Shown piece after piece: positions 10,497-19,800 of a DNA stretch of 64,000 nt; the first letter of the stretch is position 1, and every line of letters begins with the position of its first letter. The notes beneath the pieces were generated by a model, which worked only from the letters and a program-made list of their open reading frames with translations, ran no database searches and was not told where the DNA came from. A program made the translations under genes and the position numbers. The DNA is from Maribacter sp. ACAM166 (GTDB lineage Bacteria; Bacteroidota; Bacteroidia; Flavobacteriales; Flavobacteriaceae): the NCBI RefSeq assembly GCF_005771495.1, contig NZ_VAUW01000017.1:1-64000 (forward strand). The letters run 5' to 3'.

Positions 10497-11264
10497 ATGA
10501 AAAAAGTTTATTACGCTATCCCTTTATTTATTGTTTTGTTAGGGTTACTTATTAGTTCTTGTGGTTCTAAAAAAGATGTAGTTTATTTTCAAGATGCGCA
10601 AGATTACGAAACAATAGTTAGTAATAATACCCTCAATAATACTTTTAAGGTGGATGACCTTATAGGGATTAATGTATCTACACTGGATCCTACAGTGAGT
10701 ATACCTTTTAATTTAGTCATGGGAAGACAAGAAGGGGGGTTCAATCAACCGCAACAATTAGATTATATAGTGGATAAAAATGGAGAAATTGATTTTCCGG
10801 TTTTAGGAACTATTAAGATTTTGGGGTATACTCCTGAGGAGACTAAGATACTTTTAAAGGAAAAATTAAAGCCCTATTTAAAGGATCCGATTATTAATAT
10901 TCGTTTACGAAATTTCACCGTTACCGTTTTAGGCGAAGTAAACCGTCCTGGGACCTATCCGGTCAATGGGGAACAAATCACGGTTCTTGAAGCTATAGGG
11001 CTTGCGAATGATTTAGGGATCAAAGGAAAACGTGATAATGTACTGGTGATTCGAGATTTTAATGGTACTAAAGTGTACACCCGAATAGATTTGACCAGTA
11101 AAGATGTTTTAAACTCCCCGGTCTATTATCTGACACAGAATGATGTTGTATATGTGGAGCCAAATAATTCTGCAATAACTTCTTCTGCATTAGATAATAG
11201 GGCAGGAATATCTATTTCAATTGCTTCGCTTTTAATTACAACGACACTTATACTTATTAGATAA
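10497..11264 (+). CDS. wza: Polysaccharide export outer-membrane lipoprotein (Wza/OPX family)
   Basis: A 255-residue lipoprotein. The signal sequence ends in the lipobox LISSC with the acylated cysteine at C22. A poly-export domain follows (about 50-140, with KVDDLIGINVSTLDP), then a soluble ligand-binding beta-grasp domain (about 140-220, with VTVLGEVNRPGTYPVNG). A short hydrophobic C-terminal segment (ISIASLLITTTLILI) probably crosses the outer membrane, as in Bacteroidota OPX proteins. It forms the outer-membrane exit for the glycan. It lies 42 bp after the dehydratase gene and 37 bp before the wzc-like gene, the standard order. Confidence 0.9.
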   Translation: MKKVYYAIPLFIVLLGLLISSCGSKKDVVYFQDAQDYETIVSNNTLNNTFKVDDLIGINVSTLDPTVSIPFNLVMGRQEGGFNQPQQLDYIVDKNGEIDFPVLGTIKILGYTPEETKILLKEKLKPYLKDPIINIRLRNFTVTVLGEVNRPGTYPVNGEQITVLEAIGLANDLGIKGKRDNVLVIRDFNGTKVYTRIDLTSKDVLNSPVYYLTQNDVVYVEPNNSAITSSALDNRAGISISIASLLITTTLILIR

Positions 11265-11301
11265 TTAGAGAGTTTTTACTTACCCAATTTAATAGTATGC
11301 T

Positions 11302-13674
11302 ATGAGTTTTTCAGAAAAAAAAGAGGATATAAAAAATATCATTAACACTTATTCCAAACATTGGAAATGGTTTGTGCTCTGTGGCCTATTGGCCTTAATC
11401 TTTGCCTATAGTAGTATACGGTATACGACTCCTGAATATGCAGTTCAATCGCAAATACAGATTGTACAAGAAAAAAATTCAGGAAATGAAATGAGTGCCT
11501 TTCAAGATCTTAATATTTTGGGGGGTTCGTCCAAACAGGTGGAAGATGAAATTGAAATCTTGAGGTCTAGATCTAATTTTATCGAAGTCGTAAAGGAATT
11601 GGGTGCCAACGTTCAAATTATGGCCATAGGAAATATCATAAATTCGGAGGTATATAATAATCCCCCTTTAAAAATTAATTTTATTGCTGCAGATTCTATC
11701 ATTAGCAGTGCTCGGTATGAATTTTTTATTGAGTTTTCTTCAGGGACTACTTTCGGGTTTACTGAAAATGAAGATGTACCCTCGAAAGTCTATTCTTTTG
11801 GGAATGGGATTTCAACCCCCATTGGGGATATGGTCATTACCCCAAATGTGAAGGATATTAAAAGTTTGACCGGCAAGAAATTTAAGGTATCTATACGACC
11901 CGTAGAGGATGTGGCACGCGCCTTAAAGCTGGCAGTTCGAATTTCCGCAACCGTTGAATATTCGAATATTGTAGATATATCGATGACTAGTGCCTTACCC
12001 GAAAAGGCCAAGGATATTATCGACGAATTAATAGAAGTTTATAATAAAAATGCAACTGAAGAAAAACGACGGATTGCAGACACGACTTCTGAGTTTATTA
12101 ATAACCGAATTCAATTAATTTCTGGAACCCTGAGTTCTGTGGATAAAGATGCACAAGAATTGTTAACCGAAAAGGGAATGACAGGATCTGGACTTGAAGT
12201 AGGTGCAGCAGTACAAGTGAGTGCAGGTAGTCGGCAAAATTTAGAAAATGCCAAGGTACAATTACAAATGGTTAGTGGATTAAAAGATTATGTTAATGGT
12301 GAAACCGGATATGATGAAATGCCTGTTGTAGATGTTGGTAGTGGTGCATTAAGTCAGGCTACCATACAATATAATACCCTCGTGGCTGAGCGGAAACGGT
12401 TGTTAAAGAGTTCTAATGAACAAAACCCGATGATTGTTAATCTTGACGAACAATTGGATGGCATTAAAAACACCATGCAATCAAGTTTAAATTCGCTGGA
12501 ACAAAATGTTGGGCTGAGCGTAAATACCCTTCAAAACCAATTAGGACGAATTCAAGGAACTATTTATTCTGCACCCGAAAACCAGCGAGAATTGCGTAAT
12601 ATTACCCGTAAGCAGGAAACAACAGAATCCCTATACTTGTATCTTTTGCAAAAAAGGGAGGAATCACAGATTGCATTTGCTTCGGCTTCTCCTAAATCCA
12701 ATATTATAGACAGGGCTTTTATAGCGAGTCCCATTCCGGTAAAACCGAAAAAACAAATTACCTACTTAGCGGCTTTGATACTAGGTTTATTACTTCCCTT
12801 CGGTGTAATTTATGCGAAAGATCAGTTAGATACTAAAATTCATAATAAGCATAGTCTAGAGGCACTGACTAATGATGTACCGGTATTAGGGGAATTACCT
12901 AGGTTATCTAAAAAGGACAGTAAAATCATCATCAATGACGACCGTTCCGTTTTAGCGGAAGCTTTACGTATAATAAGGACCAACCTAGACTTCTTAATAA
13001 AAACCAAGCGGGCAACCGATAAGAATAAAAATAATGTGATTTTTGTTACGTCTAGTACTCCCGGTGAAGGAAAAACCTTTGTTTCTACGAATCTTTCTAT
13101 GATTTTAGCAAGTACGGATAAGAAGGTGCTATTGGTGGGTGCGGATATTCGAAACCCAAAATTATATTCATTTTTTAGTGGTGCTTTCGTAGATAAACTA
13201 AAAGCGCCAACACGGAGCAAGGATGCTGGATTTACGGAATATTTGCTAGACGAATCTATTACAGTTCAAGATATTATTCGACCTATGCTTGTATATAATA
13301 ATACCGTTGATGTGATTTATTCAGGTAAAATTCCACCGAATCCGTCTGAATTGTTAATGAACCATAGGGTCGAGACATTACTGCAAGAAGTTTCGGAACT
13401 GTATGATTATGTAATTGTTGATACCGCACCAATAATGGTAGTGAGTGATACCTTATTAATAACGCCCTTCGCCAATCATATCATCTACGTGACCAGAGCA
13501 GGCGTAACTGATGAAACCGCCGTAAAATTCCCACTAAATCTACGGGGTCAAGGAAAATTGAAAGGGGTTTCATTTGTAGTAAACGATGTGAGCTTAGATA
13601 ACTTGGGGTATGGGGGTAAATATGGCTATGGGTATGGAAAAAACACAACAAAATGGTGGGATATTTTTTCTTAG
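11302..13674 (+). CDS. wzc: Polysaccharide co-polymerase / tyrosine autokinase (Wzc type)
   Basis: A 790-residue inner-membrane protein. A Wzz domain with a first membrane segment at about residues 20-36 is followed by a long periplasmic region, then a second membrane segment near 488-507 (YLAALILGLLLPFGVIY). The cytoplasmic BY-kinase has Walker A (SSTPGEGKTF, near 583-592), Walker A' (VGADIRNP) and Walker B (YVIVDTAP). The C terminus carries the autophosphorylated tyrosine cluster YGGKYGYGYGKN. It controls chain length and export with Wza. Its phosphatase would be the CpsB-like protein encoded at 23301-24041. A truncated second copy of its 3' end lies at 22925-23293. Confidence 0.92.
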   Translation: MSFSEKKEDIKNIINTYSKHWKWFVLCGLLALIFAYSSIRYTTPEYAVQSQIQIVQEKNSGNEMSAFQDLNILGGSSKQVEDEIEILRSRSNFIEVVKELGANVQIMAIGNIINSEVYNNPPLKINFIAADSIISSARYEFFIEFSSGTTFGFTENEDVPSKVYSFGNGISTPIGDMVITPNVKDIKSLTGKKFKVSIRPVEDVARALKLAVRISATVEYSNIVDISMTSALPEKAKDIIDELIEVYNKNATEEKRRIADTTSEFINNRIQLISGTLSSVDKDAQELLTEKGMTGSGLEVGAAVQVSAGSRQNLENAKVQLQMVSGLKDYVNGETGYDEMPVVDVGSGALSQATIQYNTLVAERKRLLKSSNEQNPMIVNLDEQLDGIKNTMQSSLNSLEQNVGLSVNTLQNQLGRIQGTIYSAPENQRELRNITRKQETTESLYLYLLQKREESQIAFASASPKSNIIDRAFIASPIPVKPKKQITYLAALILGLLLPFGVIYAKDQLDTKIHNKHSLEALTNDVPVLGELPRLSKKDSKIIINDDRSVLAEALRIIRTNLDFLIKTKRATDKNKNNVIFVTSSTPGEGKTFVSTNLSMILASTDKKVLLVGADIRNPKLYSFFSGAFVDKLKAPTRSKDAGFTEYLLDESITVQDIIRPMLVYNNTVDVIYSGKIPPNPSELLMNHRVETLLQEVSELYDYVIVDTAPIMVVSDTLLITPFANHIIYVTRAGVTDETAVKFPLNLRGQGKLKGVSFVVNDVSLDNLGYGGKYGYGYGKNTTKWWDIFS

Positions 13675-13896
13675 AATATACGTTTCTTCAAGTCCCACAC
13701 CATTCGTAGTAGAATATTCAGATAGTAATACCTAATTAGAATCTTCGCACTAAGTCAAAAATATTTAAATATAATTTTAGTAATTTTTAATGCGTTTAAT
13801 CGAGTAATCTAGCTAATAAGCGAATATGATTCCTGAAAAAAGGATTGAAAGACCACATTTAGTAAATTTATACTTTAATAAATACCTGAATTTGCC

Positions 13897-16800
13897 ATGT
13901 TTAGAAATTATTTTAAAACTAAAAAGAGTTCATTTTTACTTCTAACATTAGTAATTGGATTATTTATAAATATTGATTCGTCCTTTGGGCAGATTAATTT
14001 TTCACAGTCCGCTCTTACTTTTGAAAATGGTGATGTGGGTGATGGAGTTACTTCATTGATGTACGGTCCTGATAGCCGCTTGTATGTTGCGGAGTATACT
14101 GGAGCCGTAAAGATTTTAACGATTCAGCGAAACGGACCTACAAATTATGTAGTTACGCAAATAGAGGAGCTGGATGGTATCCAAACGATGGCAGATCATA
14201 ATGATGATGGGAGTGAATTTTTAAGCACGACCCGAGAAACAATTGGCCTTACGGTAGGAGGAACTGCTATAAGCCCTGTTATTTATGTTTCCTCTAGTGA
14301 TATTCGTATTGGAGCTGGAACAGGAGGAGGTAATGGTGATGTTGGATTGGACACTAATTCAGGAGTTATTACTCGTTTTAGTTGGAATGGAAGTTCTTGG
14401 GATGTGGTAGACCTTGTTAGGGGGCTGCCTAGGTCAGAAGAAAACCATGCGACCAATGGTTTAGAGTTGGTCACTATTCAGGGTGTAGCGTACTTGGTCG
14501 TTGCACAAGGCGGGCATACCAATGGAGGCAGTCCTTCGACGAATTTTGTAAATACATGTGAATATGCGCTATCTGGCGCCATACTTTCAATGAATTTAGA
14601 TATGTTGAATAGCATGCCAATTATTGATGATAATGGTCGCAGTTATGTTTATGATTTACCTACACTGGATGATCCAACACGTGATAATGTAAATGGTATT
14701 ACTGATTCGGATAATGCTAGTTATACAGGATTAGATATTAACGATCCCTTTGGAGGTAACGATGGTCTGAATATGGCCATTGTGGACCCTAGCGGACCGG
14801 TACAAATTTTGTCTCCAGGTTACCGTAATGCTTATGACCTTGTGGTGACGCAAAGTGGTGCCCTATATGTCACGGACAACGGCGCCAATCTTGGTTGGGG
14901 AGGACTTCCCTTTAATGAAGGAGGGGGTTCGGTAACCAACGCCTATGATCCTAACGAGCCAGGGAGTACTAATAATCTTTTATATGGTGAACAAGTAAAC
15001 AATAAAGATCATTTACAATTGGTCACTACAGATTTGCAGAACTATACGTTTGGTAGTTATTATGGGGGGCATCCGAATCCTGTTCGCGCAAACCCTTTTG
15101 GTGCAGGTCTTTATACAGATAATATCAGTGACCTTGGCACAACAGGAAACCCTGTTTGGCGCGACAAGTTGTATGACCCCGATGGTACGACACCAAACTC
15201 TACAACAGATCCCAATAGTGGACTTCCTGCGAACTGGCCTCCAGTTCAAACGGCTAATACTATAGAAGGAGATTGGCGCGGTCCAGGAATCGGTAACCCC
15301 GATGGTCCCGATGACGACCCTGTGGTTGTTTGGGGAACCAATACGAACGGTATAGATGAATATACGGCCAGTAACTTTGGGGGCGCCATGAAGGGTAACC
15401 TTTTAGCAGGCACCAATGGTGGCGTGATACGTAGGGTAGAACTCAATGATGCCGGTGGATCAGCCAATTTCACCGCGTCCTTTCTTTCAGGTATAGGGGG
15501 CAACGCATTAGGCATTACGTCGAACGGTGATGATGAAGTATATCCAGGTACGATATGGGCTGGTACTCTTGACGGAAAAATAGTGGTCTTTGAACCACAG
15601 GAAATAGTTAACTGTATAGCTCCTACGGATCCTTTATATGATGCTTTAGCAGATTACGATGACGATGGTTATACCAATCAGGACGAGGAAGACAATGGTA
15701 CGGACCCTTGTAACGGGGGTTCTCAGCCTGCTGATTTTGATAAGACACAAGGTGCGCCTTTGGTTTCTGATCTGAACGATACGGACGATGATTTTGATGG
15801 TATTTCAGACGCATTGGACCCTTTTCAACTCGGAAATTCCGAGCAAATTGGGAGTGATGCATTTTTGCTACCGTTAAACAATGCGCTGTTCAATGACCAA
15901 CAGGGCCTAGGCGGCATTTTCGGTCTGGGTATGACGGGATTGATGAACAATGGGGACACTGGTGCAAACTGGTTGGATTGGATTGATCGTAGGGACGACC
16001 CCAACGACCCCAACCCGAATGATGTCCTTGGAGGAGCTCCCGGTATTATGACCTCGCACATGACCTCAGGTACGGCCCTTGGGTTGACCAACTCCCAGGA
16101 GAAGGGGTATCAATATGGGATACAGACCGATATAAATACCGGTGTTTTTACAGTAGTAGGAGGTATGAACGGTTTTACGGGACCATTACGCCTGTATGGC
16201 AATACTGCCGCAGTGGGAGGTGAATTGGGTTTTTTCATAGGTGACGGAACACAGTCCAACTATATTAAGTTTGTGGTAACTGTTGATGGATTCATTGTAC
16301 TTCAAGAAACCGATGATATTCCAAAAAGCCCTCTTAACATGCCTTTGCCTATTGGCGATAGGCCAAGTGGTGACCTGTTTTTCTATTTTGTGATAAACCC
16401 TTTAACGGGCGATATAACCATGCAATACGCTATTGATGGAGGTGCTAGAACTAGCGTAGGTACCATTACCGCCCAAGGGTCTATATTGGATGCGATACAG
16501 CAGTCAAATTCTGATCTTGCTGTAGGGTTCATCGGCACCTCTGGAACTGATGGAGTTGAGTTAGAAGGAAGTTGGGATTTTTTGAACGTGCTTGATGAAA
16601 AACCAATTGTAGTCGAGAATATATCAGATATAAGGAGATTATTGAATTCTGCGGATGATGTTTTAGATCTTAATATTTATTTTGAAGATGATAATGGTGA
16701 TGGTAATCTATCGTATGCCGCAAGTAGTAGCAATCCACTCATCGGAGCAGTTGTCAATTTAAATGAGCTGACAGTGTCCTATCCATCAACTGCAGAAACG

Positions 16801-19800
16801 AGTGTAATAACGGTTACTGCAATAGATTCAGATGATAATTCTGTTGAGCAGTCATTTTTGGTGGAAGTTACAGGCTCCCCTATAGTATTATATAGAGTGA
16901 ATACAGGTGGGCCTAAGTTAACGAGTGTTGACGGAGGATTGGACTGGGAAGAGGATACAGTTGCCAATAATTCGCAATATCTTATTGAACCGGCAGGTAA
17001 TAAATTTTTTGCTTCTACTATTTCTAGTTATACCCCAGCTGTAAATTCGTATACGACCCCTTCACAAATTTTTGAGTCTGAACGCTATGATAATCAGGCT
17101 GGTATTCCCAATATGACCTACTCGTTTCCAGTAGCGGTATCTGGTAATTATGAGGTTAGAGTATACATGGGGAATAGTTTTGCCGAAACTTCAAACCTTG
17201 GAGAACGTATTTTTGATGTAGAACTAGAAGGTAATTCTTATCCGGAGTTGAGTTCAATAGATTTATCAGGTACCTATGGCCAAGAGGTGGGGACTATGAT
17301 TACTTATATTCTTCCAGTATTGGATGGAATTATTGATATAAGTTTTATACATGGAGCTATTGAAAACCCATTAGTAAATGGGATTGAGATATTGGATGTT
17401 TCGGACAATCAAACACCCATATATGTTCATGGCATAGAAAATCAAATTAGTAATGCAGGGCAGCAACTTAATGGTAGTTTTGGGGTACAGGCTCTTGGAG
17501 GAGATGGTAATTTAACGTTTTCGGCAACAGGATTACCTTCTGGGGTTACTATAGAACCAACCAATGGTCAAATAGGAGGCACCATAGATGAAACTGCTAT
17601 TTTTGGAAGCCCGTATAGCGTAACCATAACAGTTGATGATAGTGATGCTGATGCAGATGATCAGAAAACTCTTGCGTTTACATGGACTATATTTGATGCA
17701 TTCTCCTTTAGAATTAATGCCGGAGGACCTTCAATTTCTGTCACAGATATAGGGTCTTCATGGGAGGATAATTCAGTTAATGGCCCACAAAATGGGGGTA
17801 ATTATGCTGTAAATACGGGAACTAATACAACAGCAGGGTTAGACTTCAAAAGGAAAGACGCTTCAATTCCCGCTTACATTAATCTAGCTATTTTCGATGC
17901 AATGTATGGCAATGAAAGATATGATGTTGCTGCGGTACCTGAAATGGAATATGCGCTACCTCTAGACAATGGAGATTATTTAGTTAATATATATCTAAGT
18001 AATAGTTTTGCTGGAACAGATCAAATAGGAGAGCGTGTTTTTGATATTTTGATAGAAGGTGTTATTGAAGAAGATGATTTAGATCTAATAGCTAAGTTTG
18101 GTCATCAAGTGGCTGGAATGGTATCTTATCCTATATCTGTTTCTGATGGGGAATTGAATATTAGTTTTGCCCATGAAATAGAAAATCCGGTAATCAATGC
18201 TATAGAAGTTTTTAAAGTAGATAATTCGAATCCTATATTAAGTTTGGATACTATTTCAGATCAATCCAATGATACCTTTGATACAGTATCCATTGCAACA
18301 AGTGCTGTTGGTGGTGACCCTAACGAAATAATTAGGTATTATATGACAGGGCAGCCAGATGGCCTTGTGATTGACGAATTAACGGGTGAAATAAGCGGTA
18401 GTATTACATCAAATGCCTTGACTGGGGGGGCTAATGGAAATGGTGTCCACAGTGTCACCGTTACGGTTTTAAAACGGGGCTCCTCTCCGAGCAGTGTAGT
18501 ATTTACATGGACCGTTATTGGTGATGGTCTTTTTTGGACAGACCTTGATGAGAACGAAAACTATACTGCCAGGCACGAAAATTCGTTTGTGCAAGCAGGA
18601 AATAAGTTCTATTTGATGGGGGGCAGGGAAAATGCCAAGACCATAGATGTGTATGATTATACAAGTAATACCTGGGCCTCCTTGGTTGATTCATCACCCT
18701 TTGAGTTTAATCACTTTCAAGCTACGGAATATAAAGGACTGATATGGGTAATAGGAGCCTTTCAGAACAATGTGTTCCCTTCCGAAGTACCTGCGGACCA
18801 TATTTGGGCCTTCGATACTTCTACCAGTGAATGGATACAAGGGCCCGAAATACCAATGGGTAGAAGACGTGGATCTTCCGGGCTTGTGATTCACAATGAT
18901 AAGTTCTACATTGTTGGGGGTAATACCATCGGCCACGACGGGGGATATGTCAACTGGTTTGATGAGTACGACCCAGCAACAGGTATTTGGACACCTCTAG
19001 TAGACGCGCCGAATGCAAGGGATCATTTCTCGGCTGCTGTCATTGATAATAACCTATACGCTACAGGGGGAAGACTTTCCGGAGGTACCGGAGGGGTTTA
19101 TAAGCCTACTGTTCCAGAGGTAGATGTTTTTGATTTTACGACAGCGACATGGAGCACATTACCGGCAGGCCAGAATATACCGACACCAAGGGGAGCTGCT
19201 TCAACCGTAAACTTTGACAATAAGTTGGTGGTTATTGGGGGTGAGGTACTAAATGAACTAGTGTACGGTGTGAACACTGATGATGCATTGAAGATTACCG
19301 AGCAATATGATCCAAGCACGGGTACATGGAGCCGTTTGCCGGACATGAATTTTGAGCGTCATGGTTCACAAGCCATAGTATCTGGACAAGGTATCTTTAC
19401 TTTGGCGGGTTCTCCCAAACGAGGCGGGGGTAATCAAAAGAATATGGAGGTCTTTGGCATTAATTCTCCTCAGGGTTCAGCCGTTGTGGCCAGTGATTTG
19501 AACGCTCCAAGTTCAATATTGATTGCAAGTGGCACAACCGAGACCATAACACTGGACGTAGTTGGCGGCAATGTGGCTAAGATGATCCGTTCCATACAGT
19601 TGGGTGGCCCCGACGCAGCAGATTTCAGTATCGTAGCCGGATCGCTCTCCAATGCGTTGCTCAATGCGAACACTAGTTATGATATTGTGGTACAGCTAAA
19701 CAACGACATAGGGAATAAGAGTGCTATCCTTACTGTAAATTACGGGGCCACCTCGACCTTGAACATTGCACTGTCCAATACAGAGGACACAGGTCTTTCG